A DNA stretch of 9,869 nt from an uncultured Treponema sp. (GTDB taxonomy: Bacteria; Spirochaetota; Spirochaetia; Treponematales; Treponemataceae), in NCBI GenBank assembly GCA_934691925.1, contig CAKUTI010000045.1, forward strand, positions 1-9,869, in the 5' to 3' direction. Position 1 is the stretch's first letter, and each line of letters begins with the position of its first letter. The notes under the pieces are model-generated. The model was not told the origin of the DNA. It saw only the letters and a list, made by a program, of their open reading frames with translations, and did no database searches. Below are positions 1 through 5,510 of this stretch, one piece after another. The position numbers and the translations under genes are program-made.

Positions 1-72
1 CTTCCGGAATCTCTCGTCCTTTTCTTCTTCGATGTACTTTTTTGCACGCTCAAGAATTTCTGATTTTTCCAT
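1..72 (-). CDS. N-terminal fragment, possibly a second phospho-sugar mutase
   Basis: Only the first 24 codons are inside the window; the gene runs off the left edge. The peptide begins MEKSEILERAKKYIEEEKD and continues charged and helical. An ATG at 70-72 is preceded on the minus strand by a purine-rich AAGGGGA about six bases upstream, a credible ribosome-binding site, so the start is well supported. From family knowledge, some bacterial phosphoglucomutases/phosphomannomutases open with a charged helix of this kind (a run like ILxRAxxYIxxEKxxxFRK) before the catalytic domains. With another phosphohexomutase directly upstream, that is my best guess, but the fragment contains no catalytic motif and the assignment is weak. 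It is separated from the upstream mutase by a 180-base spacer full of hairpins, so it is probably controlled separately. Confidence 0.55.
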   Translation of the reverse strand, partial: MEKSEILERAKKYIEEEKDERFRK

Positions 73-86
73 AAATGTTCCCCTTA

Positions 87-130
87 TAAAAAGTCAAGAT
101 TAAAACTTCAGTTTTATGATTGACTTTTTA
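87..130 (-). other. Compound hairpin just upstream of the partial gene
   Basis: Arms 87-97 and 120-130 form an 11-bp perfect stem (TAAAAAGTCAA with TTGACTTTTTA). Inside it, after a small internal loop, 101-106 and 111-116 form another 6-bp stem (TAAAAC/GTTTTA) closed by a four-base loop. Read on the minus strand, the hairpin ends in a U-rich arm about four bases before the AAGGGGA ribosome-binding site of the gene starting at 72. It could act as an attenuator or a leader structure; this role is inferred from position only. Confidence 0.5.
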
Positions 131-131
131 A

Positions 132-160
132 GCACATTCGCAATGAAAATGAGAATGTGC
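132..160 (-). other. Hairpin in the mutase downstream spacer
   Basis: GCACATTC at 132-139 pairs perfectly with GAATGTGC at 153-160 across a 13-base loop. It is one of four successive inverted repeats between the mutase stop codon and the next gene. No T-run follows on either strand, so it is not a clear intrinsic terminator. Its function is unknown. Confidence 0.4.
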
Positions 161-171
161 AGTTGATAAGA

Positions 172-190
172 AAGTTTGCAACGCAAACTT
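172..190 (-). terminator. Short perfect hairpin, possible secondary terminator
   Basis: AAGTTTGC at 172-179 pairs perfectly with GCAAACTT at 183-190 around a three-base loop. On the minus strand the 3' arm continues into TTTCTT, which gives a weak terminator-like tail. It lies just downstream of the longer 194-232 hairpin and may be a backup terminator for the mutase transcript. Confidence 0.35.
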
Positions 191-193
191 GTG

Positions 194-232
194 AATAAAA
201 ACTTTGACGCTATTTCAGGCAAAGTTTTTATT
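194..232 (-). terminator. Probable terminator of the phosphohexomutase gene
   Basis: A 13-bp perfect inverted repeat: AATAAAAACTTTG at 194-206 pairs with CAAAGTTTTTATT at 220-232 across a 13-base loop. It starts about 20 bases after the mutase stop codon. The stem is AT-rich and its 3' arm contains the T-run itself, so it is an atypical intrinsic terminator. Being symmetric, it could work on both strands. The position supports termination, while the low GC content lowers confidence. Confidence 0.45.
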
Positions 233-252
233 GTATTCTCCTTTTTAGTGAT

Positions 253-2055
253 TTATTTTGTCAGCTGGTCAGCTTTCAGAATCATTTTTGTCTCCCATTC
301 CAAAAGTTTTCTTTCCATCTGCGAATTTTTGCCTTTAACGTCGCACATCACGCGGAAAACCGGCTCTGTTCCGCTTCCTCTCATCCAGATGAATGCGAGC
401 GGATTTTCATTTTCATCGTAAAATATGATTTTTAGTCCGCCTTTGCCGCTCACAGAATAGTCAGCGATATTTTTTGTTTCCTTTGTTCCGACAGTTGCAT
501 CTGCGACATAAGAGCAAATTCCGTATTTTTCGTAAAGCGTTTCTTTTTGAATCTTCCACTGGTTTTCAAAGATTTTCTGGAAATTTGATTTCAGTTTTGC
601 GTGGTCCGATGATTTTATGTGAAGAATCGCCCTATCCTCTGCGACTCCAGTCGTCGTGTAGGCTGGAAGAGAATTTATAACGTCAAGAAGAGTGAAGTCG
701 TCGCGGTATTTTTCTTCCTGCCCGCTGAGCGAGCACCAAAGATGGAAGAGCCCTTTCACATACGAGCCGTTTTCGTCAACAGAATCCCTGATAACGAGAA
801 GCTTAACCAGCGCGAAAATTGTGTTGAGCGGGTCTCGCACTGCCGCCGGGTGGGTTATGTTTCCGCCGTTCGAGCCTTCGCCCAGAATCCGCACAGTGTA
901 GCCTTCTTTTCGTTTTTCGCGCGCAAGGTTCACAACATTTGCCTCGCCAACTTCCGCACGGAAAACTTCCGCTCCGAATGCTTTTGCAATCTCTTCAATT
1001 CTCATTGATGTCGGCCCGTTCACAGCGACCGCAAGTTTTTCGTCCTTGTCGCTGTTGGAATGACACTCCCATGCAAGCTCCGAGAGAACTGAAACTGCGA
1101 AAACTTCCTGCGCCTGAAGAACCTGAGCCTCTTTTTCCTGTTCGTTCCAAAAAACGATGTTTCCTCGGTCGCCGTCGCAGTCAGGCATATAGCCAAGCAC
1201 GGCTTCTGAGCGGCCGTCCTCGTGGAGTTTTTCCATTTCTGCCGCGCACCAGATTAGGTTGTCTGCCTCTGGAATAATCGCGTGGACGATTTCGCCCGGC
1301 TTGTTGTTGATTGCATAAAACGAAATTCCACATTCCTTGAAAAAATCTGCATCAATTGAAAGAGTTCTTGCCGAGCCGTTCATGTCGGCAACAATTCCGA
1401 TTGGATTTGAAAGGACATTCTGCCTGATTGTCGCGAAAAGCTTGTTTTGCGCCGCGATTTTGTCTGTTCCGGCGATTGTCATTTTCGCAAAATTTCTGTA
1501 AGTGCTTGCAGCCTCTCGAATTACAGCCACGCTTTCTGTAAAGACCCAGTCCAAGTCTTCAAGCTCGCATTTTTCTGCAAGATTTTTGATTCTTTCGATT
1601 TCCTCGTCTGAATGGCATCTTCTGTTGAATCCTTCAACGAGTTTTGCGTTTTCCTGAGCGCAGAGAACTCCGCCGTCGTTCAAGCCGAATTTTATTCCGT
1701 TGTGCCCGATTGGATTGTGGCTTGCGGAGATGTAGACAAAAGCGTCGGCAGTCCGGCTGAAAGCCATGATTTCAGGAGCCGCGATTATTCCAGCGTAGCT
1801 CACGGCGATTTTCCGCGCCATAAGGACTTTCAGCATGGCTTCTGCGATTGCAGGCCCGGTCGGTCTCGTGTCTATTCCTAAAATTACTGTCGGAGATGAT
1901 TTTTTTTCAAGAATGTAGTCGGCAAAAGTGTCAGCCGCTAAAAATGCTATTGTATTGTTATTTTCGCCAATGTCTGATGTTGTGTCGGTTTCGTCGCCTG
2001 AAATGGCAAAGACTTTTCGCCATCCAGATGCGGAAGTAATCATATTGTGTTCCAT
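253..2055 (-). CDS. Alpha-D-phosphohexomutase (phosphoglucomutase/phosphomannomutase family)
   Basis: A 600-residue cytosolic enzyme of the phosphohexomutase superfamily, which moves phosphate between C1 and C6 of glucose or mannose phosphates and links glycolysis with glycogen, envelope or nucleotide-sugar synthesis. The four-domain pattern is complete, numbering from the ATG at 2055. The active-site serine loop ISASHNP is near 109-115 (catalytic Ser112), the metal loop DCDGDR near 292-297, the sugar-specificity loop GEGSNGG near 392-398, and the phosphate-binding loop RGSGTEP near 559-565. The N-terminal TSASGWR stretch is also typical. At 600 residues it is longer than the roughly 450-residue phosphomannomutases, so substrate preference cannot be read from length. 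A GTG at 2073 would add six residues but lies upstream of the -10 box. ATG at 2055 starts 8 bases after that box. A third candidate, ATG at 2043, has a weak GGA seven bases upstream. No frameshift or missing catalytic residue is seen. Confidence 0.93.
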   Translation of the reverse strand: MEHNMITSASGWRKVFAISGDETDTTSDIGENNNTIAFLAADTFADYILEKKSSPTVILGIDTRPTGPAIAEAMLKVLMARKIAVSYAGIIAAPEIMAFSRTADAFVYISASHNPIGHNGIKFGLNDGGVLCAQENAKLVEGFNRRCHSDEEIERIKNLAEKCELEDLDWVFTESVAVIREAASTYRNFAKMTIAGTDKIAAQNKLFATIRQNVLSNPIGIVADMNGSARTLSIDADFFKECGISFYAINNKPGEIVHAIIPEADNLIWCAAEMEKLHEDGRSEAVLGYMPDCDGDRGNIVFWNEQEKEAQVLQAQEVFAVSVLSELAWECHSNSDKDEKLAVAVNGPTSMRIEEIAKAFGAEVFRAEVGEANVVNLAREKRKEGYTVRILGEGSNGGNITHPAAVRDPLNTIFALVKLLVIRDSVDENGSYVKGLFHLWCSLSGQEEKYRDDFTLLDVINSLPAYTTTGVAEDRAILHIKSSDHAKLKSNFQKIFENQWKIQKETLYEKYGICSYVADATVGTKETKNIADYSVSGKGGLKIIFYDENENPLAFIWMRGSGTEPVFRVMCDVKGKNSQMERKLLEWETKMILKADQLTK

Positions 2056-2063
2056 ATTTCTCG

Positions 2064-2092
2064 ATTCTACCACGGAATCAGTGCGGATTCAA
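2064..2092 (-). promoter_or_regulatory. Sigma-70-type promoter of the phosphohexomutase, leaderless arrangement
   Basis: On the minus strand a -35 hexamer TTGAAT (2087-2092) and a -10 hexamer TAGAAT (2064-2069) are separated by exactly 17 bases. The ATG at 2055 begins after only 8 more bases, so the expected transcription start falls at or within a base or two of the start codon. It also rules out the in-frame GTG at 2073 as the start. Confidence 0.6.
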
Positions 2093-2121
2093 ATTTATCT
2101 TGATGGCGTGGCGACTTTGTC

Positions 2122-2168
2122 GTCATTCTGAACTCGAGCAGCAAACTGCTCGCTTTGATTCTGTATCT
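2122..2168 (+). repeat. Dispersed hairpin repeat, copy 1
   Basis: This begins GTCATTCTGAACTCGAG. It contains a perfect inner stem, CGAGCAG (2135-2141) with CTGCTCG (2146-2152) around loop CAAA, followed by CTTTG and an outer arm TTCTGTAT. The outer arms (ATTCTGAA against TTCTGTAT) are partly decayed. Related copies are at 4356-4403 and 8086-8130, with a half copy at 2203-2219, all in the same orientation and all between genes. Confidence 0.7.
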
Positions 2169-2202
2169 GCTAAAATCTTTAAAATTGTTTTACAAAAAAT
2201 CC

Positions 2203-2219
2203 GCCATTCTGAACTCGAG
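2203..2219 (+). repeat. Truncated half copy of the hairpin repeat
   Basis: GCCATTCTGAACTCGAG repeats the left half of the element at 2122, about 80 bases further on, and then gives way to a T-rich stretch without the right half. The rest of the 2056-2298 spacer is AT-rich, with no gene and no clear terminator for the upstream LytM-like gene. Confidence 0.55.
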
Positions 2220-2298
2220 TTTTTTTAATTTTTCCTGAAACAAATTCCCGAATGTCGATGAATCTTTGCTAAAAAAATCTGCCGTCTGTTTTGGAAAA

Positions 2299-3162
2299 TT
2301 ATCTTGCTTCAATCGTGTATGTCAGCTGCTTTTCCTTTCCAAGAATATCCTGAACGACCACCGAGACTGTGTTTTTTCCACGCGGAAGCATGATTTCGCC
2401 CAAGAAATGGCTTTGCGCGTTCGGATAGACAAAATCTGCGGAATAAGTTTTCTTTCCGTTCACGCAAATCCTTCCGTCCTTGTTAATCAGCGTGTCGTAA
2501 GTGATTGAGTCCGCTGCCGCTCCGTTCACAAAAACCGTCGTCTTGTACGGCATCGCGATTTCCTGCCGCTCTCTGTAAAGAAGATAAGTTCCAACCTGAA
2601 GGTTTTTTGTTGCGTTGAACTCGAATTTCTCGCCTTTCTTGTTCACTGCCGAAAGATTTTTGATTGTAAGCTCCAGCTCGTTTCCGATTCTCGGCATTAA
2701 AATACGCGGATTCACGTAAGTCTGGTTTTTCAAGTCCAGAACTTGAAATTCAAGGCACGCTTCGCCTGTCTGCCAGCCCGAATTGCTTGTTGTTCCGAGC
2801 TTTGTCCCAGATTCAATTTCCGTTGTGTTAAAAAACTCGTCCTGATTTTCATCTTCAAGATTCGCGTAAACCGTCGCGAGTTTGTCTTTGTGCGAGATTA
2901 TAACCGCGTTTCCGAGCGTGGAGTCAAAAAGGTCGTCCTCGTCGTGCTCGGCAAGAACCGCAAGAACCCGCCCTGAGTCCGCAGCCTTTACTTCCTTGCT
3001 TTCAGAAAAGACAAGCGAAGTGCTGATTGTTCCGCCGCGAAGCTGCCCGAAATACGAGTAAAATGAGTCCGACATGATTTCGTTCTGCGGCCAGTCAAAA
3101 GCTGATATTCCTGAAAGCGACAATGCCAAAGCGCCGAAAAAAACTGCCTTTCTTGCTTTCAT
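2299..3162 (-). CDS. Secreted LytM/M23-like protein lacking metal ligands (pseudo-peptidase)
   Basis: A 287-residue exported protein. It starts MKARKAVFFGALALSLSGISA, a signal peptide with likely cleavage after Ala21. Residues ~38-155 follow the M23 (LytM) metallopeptidase fold pattern: a KAADSGRVLAV strand, GNAVIISHKDKLATVYANL, a glycine-rich TSNSGWQTGEA turn, and a final LEFQVLD...VNPR strand. The zinc ligands of the family are absent: the HxxxD region reads STSLVFSES, and the HxH position reads CLE. It is therefore likely a non-catalytic envelope protein that binds or regulates, as known for other degenerate LytM factors. Residues ~205-287 look like a beta-rich Ig-like domain (TTVFVNG ... 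NTVSVVVQD). The ATG at 3162 is preferred because it begins the signal peptide; GGAG lies about 12 bases upstream. ATG at 3180 would add six residues and has no ribosome-binding site. It follows the propeller gene by 32 bases, so it is probably co-transcribed. Confidence 0.8.
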   Translation of the reverse strand: MKARKAVFFGALALSLSGISAFDWPQNEIMSDSFYSYFGQLRGGTISTSLVFSESKEVKAADSGRVLAVLAEHDEDDLFDSTLGNAVIISHKDKLATVYANLEDENQDEFFNTTEIESGTKLGTTSNSGWQTGEACLEFQVLDLKNQTYVNPRILMPRIGNELELTIKNLSAVNKKGEKFEFNATKNLQVGTYLLYRERQEIAMPYKTTVFVNGAAADSITYDTLINKDGRICVNGKKTYSADFVYPNAQSHFLGEIMLPRGKNTVSVVVQDILGKEKQLTYTIEAR

Positions 3163-3194
3163 AATTTCTATTTTCTCCATTTTTTTATTTCAAC

Positions 3195-4283
3195 TTAGTT
3201 GTGTCCGATTCTGATTTTCGAGATTTTTGTGTCGCGCCCGACAAAAAGCGAGCCGTCTTTTGCCGCAATGCACGCGCTTGAAGCCTCAAAGCTGAAAGAG
3301 CCTGCAAGAACGCCGAATCCTTCCACGACAGAAACTGTGTAAGTTCCGTTTTCCTTGCTCAAAATGAACATTTCGCGTCCGTCGTCAGATTCCTTCATCG
3401 AAAGAACTCTGCCTTTTATCGGAATCATCGTGTCTTTAAGAGATTTCAGATTTACAAGTCCAACGCCGTCAGCCGAAGCGTAATAGACTTTTTTCTCGTC
3501 CCGCGTGAATTTCACAACGATCTGCCTGTTAAGCTCCTTGTTCATCGTCTTGTAAAATATAATAGAAGAATTTGAACCTGTTTCCTTTGAGAATTTCTTC
3601 GAGACAACAAATCTCTGGTTTTCCTGTCCTGAAAGCGTCGCCGTATAACTAGCCGAGTCTGAAATCGCAGCTCCGTAAATCACTTCGTACGCGCTTCCGC
3701 CCGGTTTGTACTGCTGGATAATTTCTCCGTCGTTGTTGAACGCAATCACATTTCCGTCCGCGAATCCAGAAATCACGCCGCTTTTTGAAGCTGAAAACGC
3801 GATAACTGGAGTTGAGCCTTCGTAAAGCCATCTTTTGCTTCCATCATCGTTCAGAACTTCAAACGCAGAGCCGCCCGGCAAGAAAATACATTTTTTTTCT
3901 TCTGTGAAATACGGAAATCCTGTTTGAAAAATTGTGCCTGTTTTTTCTCCGTCAGGCGCGAAAAAGTCGATTTTATCTGAATCCGTTCCGTAAACCGCAT
4001 ATGAATTCTGGCTCACGGTCGCCTTGTAAGGAAACGAAATCTTGTTCAAAAGTTTTCCGTCCGCCGAAACGTAGCCTAAAGTCTGGCCGAGCTTGAACGG
4101 CACCGCCGCTGAAAAGTCAAGCTTGCTTTTTTCTTCCGCGTCTGGCACAGCCTCAATTTCAGTGTCGAGCGTCCATTCCGGCGAAAGCTGAATCTCCTTT
4201 GAAAGCGGCTTCGCGGCAAAAATTATGTAAACGATTATAAAAGCAATGCAGATTGGAGTGATTAAGCGGGATTTTTTAGTCAT
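3195..4283 (-). CDS. Membrane-anchored beta-propeller-like protein, function unknown
   Basis: This is a 362-residue protein. Residues ~6-24 (LITPICIAFIIVYIIFAAK) form an uncleaved signal-anchor helix, placing the rest outside the inner membrane. The remainder consists of repeated beta-strand units with turns of the type SADGKLLN, APDGEKTG, NDDGSKRW and NNDGEIIQ, resembling PQQ/WD-type propeller blades. I cannot identify a specific family, and no catalytic motif is visible. The gene is first in a minus-strand pair with the LytM-like protein, which suggests a shared periplasmic or cell-wall role, possibly as a scaffold; this is inference from context. The ATG at 4283 has no Shine-Dalgarno sequence, but a perfect TATAAT ends seven bases before it, so the message is probably leaderless. 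An alternative is a general outer-envelope assembly protein of the BamB type, but I see no evidence for that beyond the fold. Confidence 0.8.
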   Translation of the reverse strand: MTKKSRLITPICIAFIIVYIIFAAKPLSKEIQLSPEWTLDTEIEAVPDAEEKSKLDFSAAVPFKLGQTLGYVSADGKLLNKISFPYKATVSQNSYAVYGTDSDKIDFFAPDGEKTGTIFQTGFPYFTEEKKCIFLPGGSAFEVLNDDGSKRWLYEGSTPVIAFSASKSGVISGFADGNVIAFNNDGEIIQQYKPGGSAYEVIYGAAISDSASYTATLSGQENQRFVVSKKFSKETGSNSSIIFYKTMNKELNRQIVVKFTRDEKKVYYASADGVGLVNLKSLKDTMIPIKGRVLSMKESDDGREMFILSKENGTYTVSVVEGFGVLAGSFSFEASSACIAAKDGSLFVGRDTKISKIRIGHN

Positions 4284-4290
4284 AAAAATT

Positions 4291-4319
4291 ATTATAGAAA
4301 AAAACTGAAAACTAGGAAA
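4291..4319 (-). promoter_or_regulatory. Promoter of the propeller/LytM-like operon, leaderless
   Basis: On the minus strand a perfect -10 TATAAT (4291-4296) sits 17 bases after TTTCCT (4314-4319), with a T-rich spacer. Only seven bases separate the -10 from the ATG at 4283, so transcription should begin at the start codon. The same TTTCCT, GTTTTC and T-tract arrangement precedes the lipoprotein gene at 5511. Confidence 0.6.
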
Positions 4320-4355
4320 TAGGATTGAAAACGCGCGTTGTTTTGAACAAGGCCT

Positions 4356-4403
4356 GTCATTCCGAACTCGAACAGGTTTCTGTTCGCTTTGTTTCGGAAT
4401 CTA
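4356..4403 (+). repeat. Dispersed hairpin repeat, copy 3 (best preserved)
   Basis: Two nested perfect stems are seen. The outer is ATTCCGAA (4359-4366) with TTCGGAAT (4393-4400); the inner is CGAACAG (4369-4375) with CTGTTCG (4380-4386) around loop GTTT. The element begins GTCATTCCG and ends GGAATCTA. It sits in the divergent spacer, just upstream of the propeller gene promoter. Confidence 0.75.
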
Positions 4404-4476
4404 TAAAAATTGATTTTTCTCATTCTGTGCCGAAATTTTCTTGTCGCGCCAGCTTTCCGCCCTTCGCTCGCGCTCA

Positions 4477-4571
4477 TTGCCGGGACTTTTCCTTGCAAAC
4501 GTTTTTCCGAATTGAAATGAAGCCGCTTTTGAAAAAAAATTATTTTCAGTTTTTTTTTTCAGTCCCGGCAA
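4477..4571. repeat. Spaced 11-bp inverted repeat in the divergent spacer
   Basis: TTGCCGGGACT at 4477-4487 is the exact reverse complement of AGTCCCGGCAA at 4561-4571. Between them an A-run (4531-4539) pairs with a T-run (4552-4560), which would form an inner hairpin. The rest of the 4284-4812 spacer holds a promoter at each end and repeat copy 3. The small open frames across it have no ribosome-binding site or recognisable product and I take them as noncoding. The inverted repeat may be the remnant of a small mobile element, but there is no other support. Confidence 0.45.
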
Positions 4572-4753
4572 CTTCGGGGCTTCAATCTGGGGCAGGCTTG
4601 AAAAGCTGTTTTCAATGTTTTTCTCTGCGCGAATTTTTGATTTTAAGCTCTGCAAGCGGTTCTTTTTGTGACTTTCAAAATGAGTTCGCTTTTTTCTAAA
4701 ATTATAACAATAAAATGCAATATAACGGAAATTATGACTTAAATTCACATTGC

Positions 4754-4782
4754 TTGACAAGGAACGGTAAAGTTTGCAAAAT
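4754..4782 (+). promoter_or_regulatory. Promoter of the HTH/IIA(Ntr) regulator
   Basis: A perfect -35 TTGACA (4754-4759) is followed after 17 bases by CAAAAT (4777-4782), a four-of-six match to the -10 consensus. The expected transcription start is near 4789, giving a leader of about 24 bases that includes the GGGAG ribosome-binding site at 4800-4804. AT-rich sequence upstream may act as an UP element. Confidence 0.6.
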
Positions 4783-4812
4783 ATTTCAACATAAGATATG
4801 GGAGCGTAAAAA

Positions 4813-5463
4813 GTGGAAGACGATATTCTTACTATTGAAGAAGTTGCAAAGTATTTGAGAGTTTCAGAAAGAACAGTTTATGACTGGGCGCAGAAAGGCG
4901 AAATTCCGGCTGGAAAAATCGGAACTGTCTGGCGTTTCAAAAAGTCAGAAATTGAAAAATGGGTGAACGAGCGTCTTTCTTCATCGCAGAAGGCTGCCGC
5001 TCCAAAGCAGACAATTTCTGCAAGAGATATTCTTTCTCCTGACCGGATTGTTTTTATAAATCATTCGACAAAGCACGACGCGATTGTGGAGCTTGCCCAG
5101 AATCTCGCGACAGCTCCTCAGATTAAAAATGAAAAGGAGCTTGTCGAGGAAATTTTGAAGCGCGAGGAGCTTATGTCAACTGCAATCGGACGCGGAATCG
5201 CGATTCCTCATGTCCGGCTTGCTTCCGTCACGGACTTGGTTATGTCTGTCGGAATCTGCAAGAACGACCTGATTGATTTCCAGTCAATCGACGATATGCC
5301 TGTCAGAATCCTGATTATGATTGCTGCGGCTTACAATCAACATTCTTATTATCTTCAGACATTGAGCTATTTTTCTTCAAAGCTCAAGAACAAGGAAGTT
5401 CGCGACTCGCTTTTGAACTGCAAGGATGCGGCTCAGGCTTACGAGATTTTGACTTCTGACTAA
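4813..5463 (+). CDS. Helix-turn-helix fused to a PTS IIA(Ntr/Fru)-type domain
   Basis: A 216-residue cytosolic regulator with two domains. Residues ~5-53 form an excisionase/MerR-like winged helix (LTIEEVAKYLRVSERTVYDW, then a VWRFKKSEIEKW wing). Residues ~68-214 form a PTS EIIA domain of the fructose/nitrogen type. The phosphorylatable histidine is present in GRGIAIPH (His133), with a second conserved histidine at 177 (NQHSYYLQTL). In this family the IIA domain takes phosphate from HPr or NPr. Here, with no IIB/IIC transporter nearby, it probably controls the attached DNA-binding domain or partner proteins rather than sugar uptake. The GTG start at 4813 has GGGAG eight bases upstream; an ATG at 4798 runs into a stop within four codons. 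HTH-IIA fusions of this type are known in spirochaetes. The target genes are unknown. The downstream lipoprotein begins 47 bases later with its own promoter. Confidence 0.9.
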   Translation: MEDDILTIEEVAKYLRVSERTVYDWAQKGEIPAGKIGTVWRFKKSEIEKWVNERLSSSQKAAAPKQTISARDILSPDRIVFINHSTKHDAIVELAQNLATAPQIKNEKELVEEILKREELMSTAIGRGIAIPHVRLASVTDLVMSVGICKNDLIDFQSIDDMPVRILIMIAAAYNQHSYYLQTLSYFSSKLKNKEVRDSLLNCKDAAQAYEILTSD

Positions 5464-5472
5464 AATCCCCTG

Positions 5473-5501
5473 TTTCCTGTTTTCTTCTTTTTTTGTATTA
5501 T
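5473..5501 (+). promoter_or_regulatory. Promoter of the lipoprotein gene, leaderless
   Basis: TTTCCT (5473-5478), a 17-base T-rich spacer and TATTAT (5496-5501) end nine bases before the ATG at 5511. The spacer reads GTTTTC then a seven-T run, closely matching the promoter of the propeller gene on the other strand. No Shine-Dalgarno sequence precedes the ATG. Confidence 0.55.
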
Positions 5502-5510
5502 CTTAAATCT

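Noticed and set aside
619..1277. Plus-strand open frames within the mutase gene
   Set aside because: These are antisense shadows of a fully motif-supported coding region on the other strand.
2056..2073. GTG start extending the mutase by six residues
   Set aside because: The TAGAAT -10 box lies at 2064-2069, inside this extension, so a transcript from that promoter would not include the GTG.
4325..4699. Plus-strand open frame of 124 codons in the same spacer
   Set aside because: It runs through hairpin repeat copy 3 and both arms of the inverted repeat. The product has no recognisable motif and there is no ribosome-binding site.
4401..4760. Minus-strand open frame of 119 codons in the divergent spacer
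   Set aside because: It covers the inverted repeat, the poly-A/T runs, part of hairpin repeat copy 3 and the promoter region of the 4813 gene. It has no ribosome-binding site, and its composition (Lys, Arg, Ser, Asn) is that of noncoding sequence.
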